DNA of 64,000 bases from Pisaster brevispinus (GCA_023634235.1 JAMKCF010000011.1:4544001-4608000), one strand, 5' to 3'; numbered from the stretch's first letter, positions 31,329 through 45,035 are shown. Numbers and translations: made by a program. The notes: a model not told the origin generated them from the letters alone.

Positions 31329-32321
31329 AAGTGTGTCAGACAATGTATAACTTACTTTCTACTCAAAAAAAAAGAAAAAAAGTCTACATGTATAACACTC
31401 TCAATGACGTTTGAATGAGCTTGGTACTCATGACTTGGAAACAAATTCAAAGATTGGAAATTGAGAAATATTTCTCAGGATGATTCTCCCCAGCTCCAAT
31501 GTGAACTTCCAGATAAAAAAACATCCTATATGTTATGATATTAATCAACCAAACTTCATGTGGCTGTGAGTATTTTGATTCCAGACGGTTTTTCGCCCCG
31601 GCTTAATTCTTTATTATTCGTCTGCTAAGAAACTTCCCTTGTGAGCATATATATTTGATAGATGTGTTACATTAGTCATGAGTTTTAGTTTATGGTACAT
31701 GATCAGGTGGGAGTCTTTACCTGACTGGACACACTAATCCTATAATCCTTCACTTTCTGCTTCTCGTCCTGGCAAAGAACAAAACAATTACAGCTTGTTG
31801 CTCACTTTCTATATATACCCCACTTCTATTATTCAAAGAGAAATCTGTATTCATTCCATGCCTTCAGTTTAAAAAAAAATAATTCCACCCATGAACGTGT
31901 GAAAAAATGGAACACAGCTTGTGCTGGTGGTGTTTCATGTGAATGAAAGCAATCTTTTGGAAACCACATGCAATTCTTAGTTTCATGGAGTTGCTGCTCT
32001 CAGTGGATGATTTCATTTGTTAGACTACGGCCGGCTTATTTTGATAGAGGCAGAGCTTTATGAGTTGTTTGTATAATTGGTCCATTGTTTAATTATCCGC
32101 CATTGTTCCTGGCGTAGTTCAACAGACCATTCCACTCAAAATAAGTCAATATTTTATCTGGTACATAAAAAACATGTACACGCAAACGTTAGCGATGTGG
32201 AACCACATTTTGTGATAGAAGCTAAACTGTGGAGGGGGCGGTCGCATTCAACACTTCCTTTCATCCCTCCCACAGACCCCTAGCTCTCATTTAACAATAC
32301 CAGAGATTTCTAGAGTTGAAT

Positions 32322-32380
32322 TGGTGGTGGTGGTGGTGGTGGTGTGTGTGTGTGTGTGTGCGATGGGGGGGGGGGGGGGG
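32322..32380. repeat. Compound microsatellite (GGT)n(GT)n with 16 G
   Basis: GGTGGTGGTGGTGGTGG, then GTGTGTGTGTGTGTGTG, then CGAT and 16 G at 32365-32380. Confidence 0.95.
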
Positions 32381-34498
32381 CGTTGCATTACTTTTATTGG
32401 CTCATAACTGTGTAATCAAAAATGTTCAATGATCTGAACTTACAGCCAGATTCTTATACTGAAAAAAAAAAAAAAAACCAAACAAACAAACAAACAGGTA
32501 CCGGCAATTAAGCAAATAACAGGCCTACATGTGTACTTTTTTTTTTTTCAACAGTTGAAATAAATGTAGGTCAGTATTCCGTAAATCATTTATACCCATT
32601 TTGTGGATTTTATATTATTGTATAAAGTTTGTTCGTTTAGTTGACATTGCTTGAAGCTTACTCAATAATTAACAAAGTTATTAAATTATCCCTTCCTTGC
32701 TCATAGCAAACAGACAATATGTTAATGTAGCACACACTGACAGACTAAATGAAGCTGCTTTTTTTTACTCAGCAAAATCATTTAATTATTGTACACAAAT
32801 GTTGATTCATAAATGAACACTGTGGACAACTGGTCATGTAGTAAACATTAAAGTAGACCTTGATCTTTGTGTACAAAAGAGAAAAGAAATGTTTCCCATC
32901 ATGAAGGGCAATTTGGGGATAAGATCTTCTTTTTTTTTATTAGAAGTTTGTCATTGCTGATTGATGTACCCTTCAGCAGTAGGGAGCATCTATCGGTGAC
33001 TACCTTGGGTGAATCCATTGAAATCAACAACCAATCTCATTGGTTGTAATCACTATGACTGGTTGAGAAGTACGCATTTTTCTTGGTATCTCAAACAGTT
33101 GCAGTCTTTGCATACTTCCTGACTCATACAAGAGCGAGTCTGAGAGAGCCAAAAGGGAACTTTTCTAAATGACATTTGACATACATGTAATTATTGACTG
33201 TTTGTTTAGCAGTCATCATTTACAGACTTGTGAGTGTACTAACATGGGGATTGAAGGCCTTGTTTTGTTTGAAGATACAGTCGTTACCGCAAGCCAGGAT
33301 CTACAAGAGAGCAATTAACCATAAAGACCACCTTTGTCTCCCGGTATTCAGAGGTAGAATATTTCATGATTACAGCAAGGCTTATGATAACAATTCTGTC
33401 ATCTTGAGCGTTCTTCACCATGTCCTTTAAAGGAGAATGTTAGTGTCAGTGGCCCAGTTAGGTACAGCGGAGACTCTCAGAAAAAAATTCATCAGGGAAC
33501 AACTTGTAAACAATGGCAATGACATAGATTGTGGCTGCAGCTTTAACTTATTCGGAATGAAGTAAAAATTCACATTATGAAAATACCCCAACGTTTCATG
33601 GTGTACAGAAATGTTGCATACACATTATTATCCAACTACATTGATTCGACCTTCATTTTATCGTTGACGCCACATGAAAGGTAAATGTGACCATGTGATA
33701 CTCATGTGATTCCAACCATGACATTCTGCGATTAACTTAGCTAGCCGCAAATTGGGCGTACGGTGTGGCATCATTTTGAATGGGTCTATATTTAAAACAA
33801 GAATGTTGACAATATTTTTTAGAGGGTTGAAATGAACTGTTTCCGAAACCCAAGTAATACTCTATGTATATTGTCTTGAATGGGGTCATTTTGAAACAGT
33901 ACAGAATGACCTTATACTTCATGAAACGATTGGACATATTTACATGTGGATCAAAAAGAGTAGCCTTTAATTTACCTCAAGGACAAGGAACAGCAAATGT
34001 TTACTGCTTGTTTCTGCTCGCTAATGACATCCTTCAATTTAATCACACAGCGCTCAAGGTTGGGTCGTGTTTGTATTTTTTTTGGAAGGTTGCTTTTCTT
34101 TGACGACAATTCTTGGTGTTTTTTTTTTATCGTCTTTGGTTAAATCAATGGTTGATTTTATGGTGTAAATATTTTGGCAGGGCTTAAACTCATGACAGTA
34201 AATGAAGCAGTTAATATGGCATGGTACACCGCTGGGTTTTAGAAGCATACAGTTATTCAAATCGTTACGTTTTCATACACTGCATCTCATAGAGAAGGTT
34301 AAAATGGATTAACCACTACCAGCTAATTGTCGAGAATGAGAATTGGACTTGAAATTTGTTTACATTTTCTCTTTTTGCCTTCAAACTATCTTAAAAGGTG
34401 TGGATTTATTCCAAGGGAAAATAGGCATAGGCCTCTAGTACCCAAAACTTCTAGATATTTATTTGTGACAATAAAGATAGGGGTCTTGGCTGTTAACC

Positions 34499-34584
34499 TT
34501 TTTCATTTCATTTCATTTTCATTTCATTTCATTTCATTTCATTTCTTTTCATTTAATTTCTTTTCATTTCATTTCATTTATTCT
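34499..34584. repeat. (TTTCA)n microsatellite, slightly degenerate
   Basis: About fifteen TTTCA units with a few TTTTCA and TTTAA variants. On the minus strand this is the TGAAA-rich tail of the adjoining SINE. Confidence 0.9.
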
Positions 34585-34589
34585 GGTTG

Positions 34590-34905
34590 TGAACTCAAGG
34601 ACTCTCAGAAAAGCGAACTTAATCACTGTACTAGCCAAGAACCCAAATGGAGTGAAGACATAGATGGAAGTTTCAGTTTTAGATGTGGAAGGAAAACCCA
34701 AAGAATTGTTCCAAATTACAAAGCAGTCAGGTAAGGACTGTGAAGACCCAATCCATGTAGAGCCCCCAGCGTGATTTAAACTGTGTCCTAGAGGTGCCAC
34801 TAAGCCAACCCAACCATGACTTATGAGGGGACCATTTCACATTTTCAACAGGAAACAGAGCATGTGTCCGGTGATCTTAACCACTCGGCCACGAAAAGCC
34901 AAATT
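34590..34905 (-). mobile_element. tRNA-Ser/Leu-like SINE, minus strand
   Basis: On the minus strand the A box TGGCCGAGTGGTTAAGATC (about 34876-34895) is that of class II (Ser/Leu) tRNAs. A weaker B box, AGTTTAAATCACGCTGG, follows about 110 bases on, then GGGCTCTACATGGATTGGGT and a body ending in the TGAAA tail. The apparent exon with donor GTCAG|GTAAGG at 34730 lies inside this repeat. Confidence 0.55.
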
Positions 34906-34999
34906 TGACATCACTAAAAAAAAAGGGGGGGCCCAAATCTGGCAAAAGTTTCTAAAGTAACAAAACTCGCAATGTAAGTTTACATCCCAGTGACATCAA

Positions 35000-37900
35000 A
35001 TAGTGATAAATTACAAAATTCCTTCGAAACAACATAGAATATTAAGACGTTGGAATCTATGTATATGAGAATGTGATGAATGGAAACATGTTGATTATTC
35101 ATGGCAGACTGATTTACAGTAGTGTCCAATTTCAGGATTCATTTCAAGGGGAATGTTTCTTTTTAGGGGGGTGGAGGGTTGTTTACGAGGGGGAATTCAT
35201 CACATTTTTGAGTCTTGAGAAACACATGTTACAAGTTATTTCTTTTTTCAATTTGAACTTTTCACACTCATCGGAGGCAAATTGTTTCTAATAAGTGAAA
35301 ATGGAACCAGTCTCTTAAAGCATTATTTAGAAGATATCCTTAATCTGACCATAGATCTAAGTAGATTTTTATATTTCATTCAAATCTTTAGAAACCTTTG
35401 CAGTGAAAGTTTGTTTTCCCCAAGCTACCCAGTGGTTGTTGCGAGTGCAAACTATACCAATTTTAATGCAATTAGTGCAGTGCCCTGTGTGGACAGGTAA
35501 TGAGTTAAAGGAAAGAATCAACGGCAAACCAAATGCAAACAAGCAATGTGTTCCTAACCTAGATTAGAAATTGCTGCTTGAAAAGTACAACACTCGGGAT
35601 GTGGTGTTAGATTTTAAAAGTTAACACGTTACCCATGTAATCAATACTATAGTCCCACAAATCAATTCATGCCACAGGCGACAAACTTTAAGTCCCTCCT
35701 TGAAAAAAAAAGGCTAAATAAATAAATAAATACAAACAATTTTTTCTTTCATCTGCGGTTGTTCTAGTGACCCAATTTGTGTGTAGAAATTGATAGCTGT
35801 CTTCTGTTCCATTGTTATGAATTATGAATTTTGTAAACTTTCGTTTTTTTATTTTTATCTTAGAAATGGGATCATCCTTGATTTATTCATTTTAAACTTT
35901 CCATAGGAAAATAAAAGAACTTATGTTTTTAAAACTCATTTTAAAATCTTCTTGATAGAACTCGTTTTCCTCCACACTAATGTTAAACATTAATGCTACA
36001 ACCAGAGAGCACGAATGACTTACAACTTGAATCTAGTTCAAAACCCATTTTGAAATATGTTTGATAGAAACCCTTTTTTGCTCCACACTAAAATGATACA
36101 TTAATGTTACAACCACAGTACATTAATGACTTCTAACTTGAGAGCTATTGTCAATCCAAAGTCCGTATACTTATCCTTTATTCTATACCATCATTGTCAG
36201 AAGACCTTGCTACCGCACATTAAAAAGCTAGCGCAACAGAACGTTCACATGAAACCTTGGATACGTGCCAAACTACTTGCACATTTTAACGTGTTATTAA
36301 TTATGTTAGCTTTCCTTTGTGGCAACTTGAAAATGTTTTTTTGTCCACATGCTAAAGGTTTCCATGGCAACCATCTAGACTCACATTATTGCAACATCCT
36401 CTGGTCTTTTGCCATGGAAACAAAACCTTCAGTTGTTAAATATCTCTGTAGAAAATGAAAGTTCAAGACCAACCCTCTCTTAAAGGCAATGCCTTTACTC
36501 CGTTACATTGAAATTATTTGAATGACAATTCATTGTTATTACTATGAAGGTGCTTAAATTCTCTTAGAATTCTTCAACAATTCTTCTCTATAGGTTGCCT
36601 CAGAAAAGAGTGGGTATAAATAATAATTATGCATTGTAGACCTGTGGGAAAGTAGCCTTCAACATGAACCCCATTGTTAAATCCAAGCCAACATGGTCAA
36701 AACTTTTTTCCTAATTATGGATCACATACATGTATATGCACAATTTACCTGTTTTTGAAGGTAAAATTTCTACCAAGCAAAAGCTGTTGTAGCTTTAAAG
36801 GGGCAGCAGTTTTTTTCTGTTTCTAGCTAATGACATGTATCTCCATAGTATCCATAGTCTTTCTGTCCTTGAATCAGTATAAAATGTCTCCCTGAGAGAG
36901 AAGTTTGCCACTCCTGAAAATAGCTGGCTCTTACAAAATCCTCAAACTAAATCCCAAGGCACTTTACACAAGGTACAATTGAACAAACGGAGAAGAAAGT
37001 ACTGAAAAACTCTTTTTCACCACGTAAAGTTTTTTTTTTATATGGCTAGTACAAAAAGATGAACTTACTCGGTATATGTAGGTCACTGTGGCCGAAGGTA
37101 CCCTGACTAAAGGCCATTGTTGAAATAGTAATTTTAACGACACTGTGACATTGAGGTAAACGTTCTCTTTTTTTGAGAAGATGCTTCATATATTGTGTGT
37201 GTACATTTCATTATTGCCTCAGATATCTCAAACACCCAGCCTCTTTTGTACATCTTGAGATTGGGCTAATAAGTCCTGTTCTTCTTCTTCCAGTTTCCAA
37301 AGCTCTTCCAAGGCTTCTGTGTCTTAAGCTCCCTCTTAAAGTCTTCTTGTCCTAATCTTGGCCTGGAACTGTTAGAATCTTGAGTTTTATAGTCTAGGAC
37401 AAGTCCACTTATATTTGGCATTGCAGTGACAGGTTTGTAGCTGTATTTTGAGTTAAGTTGACCATTCAAGTCAAATCATTTGTCAAAATGGAGACTTTTG
37501 TAGCCAAACATGTGCTTTGAGAGTTAAACACAGTTCAGTCAAGGTGCATCCTTCACTTTGAATTTATGATGTAATGCCAATTGCCAAAGTCATTTTTGCA
37601 TTTTACTTTGTGTTAAAATTGTCTATTGGAAGGATTGTCGTCCCTTTGTGAAGAGTAGATAACTTGTAAGCATTCATTAACAAAAGGACTTGAAAAACAT
37701 ACAATAGATATGAACAAGTTAACAATAAAACCAGAAGAAGGAAGAGAGTCAACTTTAAACATCTCCTTTTCAACTGGACACATCCTTTCAGTACTTCTAA
37801 CTAAACACAGTCATTAATGTAATTCACTCGGCAAACTTACTGATCTATTTTGGTAAGTTTAATCATAGTACGCCGTTTGCTTTTTCACTTAATTTGTCTG

Positions 37901-38296
37901 GATAGATTTCCATTCCCAGTTGTTTTGAGCCTTTTTAAAAATTTTATTTAGAGAGACGGACTTCTTCTGGCCACTGAATTAAGATCAGCTGGTCATTTGA
38001 TTCTCATGTGGTACAGACATTTCATAGCAATTATTTTTCAAGATGCGTACAGTATGCATACATGATGGTAAGTGACTAGCTGATATTACATCTATTGAAG
38101 TCATATTGATTTCTGTTGAAACAAACTCCATGCGTTCTTGTGCACATTGAATAGTTGAACTGTACTGGGGTCCATCTGTACTTTCTTAGGGGCATCATTT
38201 TGATATAGTGACTTTACATGTCAACTTTACAACGATCAAACACAGACAAAAACCTATACAAAATCTCGGTCAATTTTTATTAGCTGTTGTTGGAGC

Positions 38297-38337
<41 letters not shown>

Positions 38338-41300
38338 CTGTTTCCTGTGTTCATGGATCACACTAGATCTCTTCAAGGTATTTGTTTAAAAGATGATGTT
38401 ACAAATTTCAAAAGCTCTATTTTATAAAATCAAATCTGAGAGGGATATTTTCCCCCCTCCTTGATCTACATTCAGGTATCATATATGAACAGGGATTTCA
38501 AATTAGTATTATTTGGTACAGACTTTTCTCACGGCTTGTTGTGTATAGTAGTATGGTGACTGCTCTATACTCCAACACCCCCATGTTCCCACAACCCTAT
38601 GTTCAGAAAAAAACCCTCGTGATTTACACACTAGGGTTAGGGTTAGGGCTATAGGATTAGGAAAATACACTAGTGGTGTTGGAACATAGGTGTGTAACCA
38701 CCAACACACTCCATTTGTGGCATATAGTAGGCATACAGGCTCACATAGGTGTCACATTGTCCCTACTACATGTAGGTGTACACTTCCCATTTGGGCATAC
38801 ATGCAGACAGGGTAGGCAGGCTACAGCTACACTGTACATCAGTGTTCTCACTTAACAGTGGGGTCTGCTGGCTAAAATGCTGGTGAAAACATCCCTGCGG
38901 ACCAGTCAAAATACTCTCCAAGTGGTCTGGGCTCAGTGGTTAGGTTCAGTTTTTAAAAGATTCCCTTTTAATACGAAATAAGGATTATTGAATAAGCTGG
39001 GGGACTAGAGAAATGACAAGCTAAGTGGTCCTGCTGGCTAGTCACTGAAAAAAAGTTAAGAGCAAACTCTGTACATGCCTCCAATATGTTCTTGAAGGGA
39101 CAGATAGAGTAATTGTTTCACTCATAAATGACATTTCTAATCAGGAACATGTAAATTGTAGTGGGACTTTACAACTTAGGGCACCGTGGCAAACCACAGC
39201 AAAAGCAATGGGGGTGTCTACCGCAGTCGCCCGTGGGTGTCAGGATTAAATTGAGGTCTGGAAACATTCTGAAGTTGACTTCAAGTCCTATTAAGGGACA
39301 GAATCTTTTTTCATGCACTGTCATCTACAATGGGCGTTTAGGTGTGTTCTGATTTCTCAGAGTGTACTTGTTCCATTTACACAGTTATTCATATCAAGGC
39401 ACATGTTCTACTCTGCCACTACAAGCCAGTCTTTCACGGCTAGCAGAGCTCATTTTCACAACCTGACACTCTGCTACCATCTGGTGGCATACAAGCGCTA
39501 TTCATAAGCCTTTAATTACAATGACCGAGTCAATCTCTAACCCATAATTTCCCCCCTGTAAAGAACATAAAATTATTAGGACATAAAAATCATCATTTCT
39601 GATTCTTTAACACACCTCAGAGCTGATTGTTGTCCTGAATAGATAGATGTACTACCAAGTTCAGAGTTGTATTAAGGCGGGCACACAGTGACCTAATATT
39701 GTATCCATTGCTTTACCACAAGTTCATAAAAAGGGGGGCAAAAAACCTCTTTTGTTCCCCCTCATTACAGTGGCAGGTGGTAGTACGTTCCATAGAGCAA
39801 CAATGTACAATGAAATATACACGTTAACTGACACCCAGCCCAAAGGAAAGTGTGTTAGAGGAACAGTTGTATTGGAATCAATGGTACACCGTATGCTACT
39901 GCAGCATTTTATCCTGCTGAATAATGGTATAGAATTGGCACCCGCTCCCCCCCCCCCTCTCCATTCTTCGATGAGTGGCATAGCAAGTTTCCCTGGATCA
40001 ATCCCCATATGAAGTTTTTTGTCACAGGCATTTGATCAATATAGCGACCTGCAAATTGCTGGAGTTCCTTTGGGAACCTATCTCGCCCCCTGTAAGTGCC
40101 TCGCACAATGGGTCCGGATTAAAAAGTAAAAATAATGAAAACAGGGCTCTATTGTTACCGAGGCGACCTCTAGGTAGCAAAGCAATCACGTCTTGTCGTT
40201 GAACCTATCAGTGATTATCCTATGATACACAAACAGTGTCACCAGACCCTGTGTCGTTTTCTAAGTCCGGGGATTCTACTGCTTTCTTCTCTTCAGAATA
40301 ACACCCATTCAAGCTCTAGTTCCCTGTATAACATTACCCCACCACCAAGCCCTTGGGGACAAACGGCCTCTTAATCCCCTCTGTAAATTCAATAAATGGA
40401 TTAAGTCTGGCCTCACTACCCTCCCGTTTATTTAGTGATGCAAACTGATTTTTACCTCCAGGATATTCAGCAGAGAAACAAGAACCGGTGGTGGGAGTTG
40501 GCCAACTACTTTAGGGGGGGAAAAAGATCCAGCTCTTCCCCAAAACTTACTCTTTTGGAGTAATGTGTGTTTGGAGGAAAAATCATTGATGGTATGCTGG
40601 TGTAACATCAAAATCAATTTCAATATCGTTTGCGGATTCAAATAACTAGACAGTGTTCTTATTGCACTGGCGTTCCCTGGTTTATTTGAACTTGACCCAC
40701 GGGGCTCTAGCCCGACACCGGCCGGGTACAGGTGGGTCCATTGATCTCTTCGTAACAACAAAAGACAGAGCGCTACAGTGCTAGGCTCTCCGGAGGACGA
40801 CGCAGCGATCAGATTTCATAACACTCTACGCTAAGAGGACTAGTGCATGAATGTAGCGTGTGTACATTAGCGCATTCACCTCGCACAGTCGGGATTCATT
40901 TACCGTCAGATCGAAGGTGAATAGCCTTGCCATGTTTTAGTTTCCTTTTTATTACGTACATCGCCTGGGGTTCATTACAGCTTACGAAGCTACACGTGTG
41001 TTATTTTTGCTAATCTGCTTAGGCCCAGACAAGGAAATCCATACGTCTTTTCAGAGACGCTTCTTATTTCTTCTTAGCCACTTTAGATTTTTTTTTTTCC
41101 TTTCAAGATCTTTTTTTTTGTTTTGTGCATAATATTCTAGAAAGTATGCTCTGGTATAAAACAGTACTTTTATGGAGGAGAATTTTGACCATCGGTGAAA
41201 TGTTTGTTTCTTTTTGTCCCAGTTGGAGGCCCTGCAGTGTATTACTCAAATGTTTTATAACCCCATTATTCAATGGGAGGCCCCACCAAGGAAACGTAAA

Positions 41301-42015
41301 ATGTTCAGATTGTCAATGAGTGCCTCAAGTTGTGACAGTGATATATCCAGCCCCTTACAAACCATTATTATAAGGCAGCCACTGTTGTTGGATTCTCTGT
41401 ATACACAATGACAATGATAGTGCAATGATCAGCGACTACTTTTTTTCCCCCAAGCCTCAATTTGATCGAGTTTGGAGAGAAACAAGAAAAAATGCACTAT
41501 TAAAAAGGTCACGAGGTTCCATTGTTAAAGCTTGAGTTTATTTATGATGGTTAAATGATAGTGTATTCATCCAGATGGTTCCTGCCGAGTAGGGTGTCAT
41601 TGTAGACTCTCTACTTACTCCTCACTTGGATCGGTTATTAGTAGTTTCATAACCAGATAGAACTTCAAGAGTCCATCAGAAACTTAGCTAATTGAAAGAT
41701 ATTTACAATACCTAACACCCATAGAGATTGTTCCGGTTGATGCATATTCAGATAAAGGAAAAAGAAGTGAAATGGATCACTGACCAGTATTTGATTTCAT
41801 CAATGTGTAGGCCTATAGAGATCAGTGCAAGTTATATAACAGGGTCCTCTGAAATCAAGCTGGATTTTGTTTTAATTTTTTCACTCTATGGTTAGTTCTG
41901 ATGAAGTCAAGTGTATGCACCATTTCAGCAAACTACTTCTACGATATGAAGTCTTAGATGCTGTGTATTGTGTATCAACCACATATTTGAGACATTAAAA
42001 GTTGTCATACACCTT
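35000..42015. other. Region without convincing genes
   Basis: Short chance frames only. It contains a (CAA)n tract, a short run of TTAGGG-like units near 38633, and a CpG-containing stretch at about 40660-41000. Frames at 35282, 36126, 39752 and 41214 lack homology or consistent splice phases. Confidence 0.45.
38295..38338. repeat. (CAA)n microsatellite
   Basis: About fourteen perfect CAA units. Confidence 0.95.
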
Positions 42016-42023
42016 GAAAAGTT

Positions 42024-42148
42024 GAAAAATAGTATTAGCTGTTGCAAACTGCTTACCAACCAAAAGGACCTATGGTATGCAACAACAAAAATAGTTAGTG
42101 GCCTGACGTTTTGACCCTAGCAGAGTCTTTCTCGAAGGCTAAATGACA
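42024..42148. mobile_element. Foldback element copy B, left half only
   Basis: It shares with 24317-24429 the leader AAAATAGTATTAGCTGTTGC, CTTACCAACCAAAAGGACCT and GTTAGTGGCCTGACGTTTTG, up to TTTCTCGAAGGCTAAATGAC. The inverted right arm is absent, so this copy is broken or is a solo arm. Confidence 0.7.
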
Positions 42149-42469
42149 AGACTACAAACATAAACAGGTACATGTATACATTACTGATGTAACAAAGGCA
42201 GTCAAGTGGAAATACATTGTAGATGATGAAAAGTTGGTGTTAATAGCAGTATTTAAGGTGGGGCTGTTTTTATAGCAGTTTCAAAACCCTACAATATATG
42301 GAATTTTAAATTTCATCCAACCAGAAGTTATTGATTAATTTATTAAAATGCATCAAAATTGATGTAGTACTCGTTTAAAAGTGGAGTATAATTTCAAGTC
42401 AGTTTTGTAAAGTTGCCTTTATTTCCTCTTAGGGCAATATCGTATCCCATATCCAAAGGTCTATTTTTG

Positions 42470-43044
42470 TCAAGTGTTGAGGTGAGCTTGATATCCGGGA
42501 GGCTCAGGAGGTTTCATTGTCTTGACCAAGGGGGCATTGAAGTTCACTTTTGTTGTTGTTGTGGGAAGCAGTGTGTAGGCTTTGCTGTCTGCAACAGTTT
42601 TGCCTCTGCCACTCGGACAGTGCTTTCAGACAGATCCCTCTCTTCCTTTGTGAGTCCCCTGAACTTCTCCAACTCCTCCTTGTTGTGCAGTCACTGGTTG
42701 ATCATCTTGCAGTCTTTGGCCAGCACAGTTGGTAATATGCATGGAGGTATAAATTTAATTTCCACCTCCATGGTATATGGTAGTGATGTATGAGGACCTC
42801 CTCTCCAGCCATCTACATCTGCTTCCATGATGAAGTATTCTTCAGTGAACTTCTAGGCAGGTACATCTCTTGGAAGTCGCAGGACATGGTCAAAGAGTGG
42901 TCAGCAGACTGTAACGATTGGGACGGAAGCATTTGACACTTGTGTCATTGATAGAGGGCATTGATCCAATGAGTTTTTCGAAGCTGGTTTTAGAAGAATG
43001 AGTGCAGCTGTTTGTCTGTGATTGGATGAACACTGGGAGCATGA
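42470..43044 (-). pseudogene. Decayed intronless gene copy, family not recognised
   Basis: Following protein-like sequence down the minus strand needs several frame changes and passes two or more stops. It gives HAPSVHPITDKQLHSFF, KTSFEKLIGSMPSINDT, PNRYSLLTTLFDHVLRLPRD, then FTEEYFIMEADVDGW, PYTMEVEIKFIPPCILP, a charged helix ELEKFRGLTKEERDL and a proline-rich end TMKPPEPPGYQAHLNT. AATAAA (minus strand) lies at 42418-42423, 47 bases past the stop. I do not recognise the protein. The plus-strand frame at 42413-42793 is its shadow. Confidence 0.5.
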
Positions 43045-44454
43045 AAGTTTTGTATATGTGTAGCTGTTTTTACTTAAGTCAAATCAATATCCATTTTTCA
43101 AAATACTACTTCGGCTACTTCAGTTTTTAACGTCATTTAAAACATTTGCTGTTACATGAAATCCTCCTTTACACAAAATGCAGTTTGTTTTTTAAGGCCC
43201 CGAGGTAAATCCATCAAGCTCAAATATGATGCGAGAAACATTTCAAGTGCACAAGTTATTTCCATTTGACTCAAATTGTTGTTACCTTGTCATCAACAGT
43301 CTAGGTTGATAATAATTGGAAATGCATATTGAAATGGGGCTTAGTTGATGCGGAATGACACCAAAATATATTAATTTGGTTTTGCCCTCCATGAACCGAC
43401 ACGTTGCGGAGGGCTGTAAAATAAATTTGCAAAAATACTAATAGACCTCTGACATTCAACACGCTGATTTTATTTTGATGACTCGTATTTGCTCTTTCCT
43501 TCAAGTAAAGGTCTTGGCACTCATTTTTATAGACACATTTAATATGGGTTCTTGGAGTGTTACCAAAAAGACACTTTACAAGGTGAACTCCACCACAGAG
43601 CTTGGAAAAAAACCCACCCCAAAACTAAATACTAAAATTACTGAACCTGTAAACAACAGGACGTACTCTTCACCTTATGTGCATCATATAGTAACTTCAT
43701 ACTAGGATGGAATTCTTCATTTTTATCTTGGTATGCCACTAAGTTCAAGTGCATTTAAACCCTTAATAGACTTTGAAGAGGGTCAACTATATCCTCTTCC
43801 AAAGTAATAACCTTAACAGTTAAGTCACTGTAGCTTCACATTTAGCCAGAGTGCACCTCACATTAACCTCAGGGTCAAAGGTTTTGGTGTGTGTCATAGG
43901 TCACATGTATCTTACCCAGGGGAGTCAACAAGTTCAGAGAGCCTCCTGCACCTGGTTATGACATGAGTCTTGATTGATAGTGAAGGCAGTTAAATTGTGC
44001 TTGGACCCCGTAATTTCATTGTATAATTTTCTACTCTATTTTTTTTGATGGGAGAAGGAATTGGCCAGCATTAATGTAAACAAATAATGCCTTTGGTGGC
44101 AAAGTACACAGCGAGGGACCAAACAATCGTGAGATTGACTTTGTTTTTGGGAGGACTCCATCCTTAAAATAGACTTAAGAGAAACCATTTGCAGAATGGG
44201 GTCATGTTTGTTTGGGCTGCTTGCTTATCTTCACCACCTGCATAAGTGTCTGATGAATGTATTCCTCCCCCCCCCCCCCATGTCGAGTGCTAACAAGATG
44301 TGAAGAGGTGGTGTATGATTAGGCATTACTTCAGATTGGTCAGCCTGGACTGGTCATAATTGTGACAATACATCATGTAATAAGCCAGTGTACTATTTTC
44401 AGTCCACAATTTGTCATCCGTTTATGAGTTACATCGTGAGGGACGTTCCCGAAG

Positions 44455-44535
44455 TATTCAGTTGTTAACACTGAGTCGTCCAGCTCAGCAGACTTGTGAC
44501 TAACATTATTGGATTGGGGTCGAATCCTGTTTGTT
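44455..44535 (+). mobile_element. Weak tRNA-like SINE head
   Basis: CAGCTCAGCAGACTTG could be a degenerate A box/D arm and GGGTCGAATCC matches the B box in 10 of 11 positions, about 45 bases apart. No tail or central domain was seen. Confidence 0.3.
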
Positions 44536-45013
44536 GTTTAGATGCATATCATTTGAGCTCATTACTGATAGAACATAAAAAGATGAATGAAGATACAAAC
44601 TTAATTGAATACTGAATGTAAAATATGATAAACAAATAAGCTAATTATAACACTAACACAACAGCTTTTCTCTTTTGTCATATGTAAGATTGGAAATGCA
44701 CCTATTATTTCACCACCAAGAAGTTGGGAAAATTTGAGTAAAAATGTTGGCTGACTGACCATAGGACATACTTTTACTGTATTGAAAAGGTATCGTCAAG
44801 TTCTGGTTAATTCCAATCAATTAGTTACTTTTGCTTGAGATTAAAAAACTTGATGACATGTTCACAGCATAAGATCTCCAGTTTGCTTTCTTGATTAACT
44901 GTTGCTTTAACTGTTATTTAAAGAAACTGTTTGCGGTGAACTGGCTCTAAACTAGATTCATTCCGGCATCAGAATGTAATAAAAATGTAACAAATGTTGC
45001 TTTCTTATTGCAG

Positions 45014-45035
45014 TAACTAGAAATGAACAGATACA
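45014..45035 (+). CDS. Candidate 22-base microexon of the RCC1-repeat gene
   Basis: The strong acceptor TGCTTTCTTATTGCAG and donor ACA|GTGAGT bound 22 bases. Phase 1 in matches the phase left by exon 6 and gives VTRNEQIQ after SVALT, the place where RCC1 repeats have a polar turn before the next W-G pair. Length and distance (15 kb from exon 6) make this uncertain; no partner exon downstream was found. Confidence 0.25.

Larger units (their letters stand above)
29906..34590. other. Downstream of RCC1 exon 6, intron or flank
   Basis: No convincing exon was found. The only structured parts are the MITE at 30955 and the GGT/GT/G microsatellite at 32322. A double CCAAT hairpin (CAACCAATCTCATTGGTTG) occurs at about 33029. 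Confidence 0.4.

Noticed and set aside
34677..34730. Exon-like segment with donor GTCAG|GTAAGG and the right phase to follow RCC1 exon 6 (reads VLDVEGKPKELFQITKQS)
   Set aside because: It lies inside the minus-strand tRNA-derived SINE at 34590-34905; the open frame and donor are part of the repeat.
35396..35496. Open segment from TCTTTAG to ACAG|GTAATG, phase 1 to phase 1
   Set aside because: Open in two frames, no RCC1 or other domain signature, weak acceptor; most likely chance.
38633..38652. Interstitial telomere-like TTAGGG units
   Set aside because: Only about three units (CTAGGGTTAGGGTTAGGGC), too few to separate from chance.
41214..41411. Open frame after TTTTTGTCCCAG encoding LEALQCITQMFYNP and a basic stretch
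   Set aside because: Its long frame is not in the phase left by RCC1 exon 6, and the phase that fits stops after 12 codons. No homology recognised.
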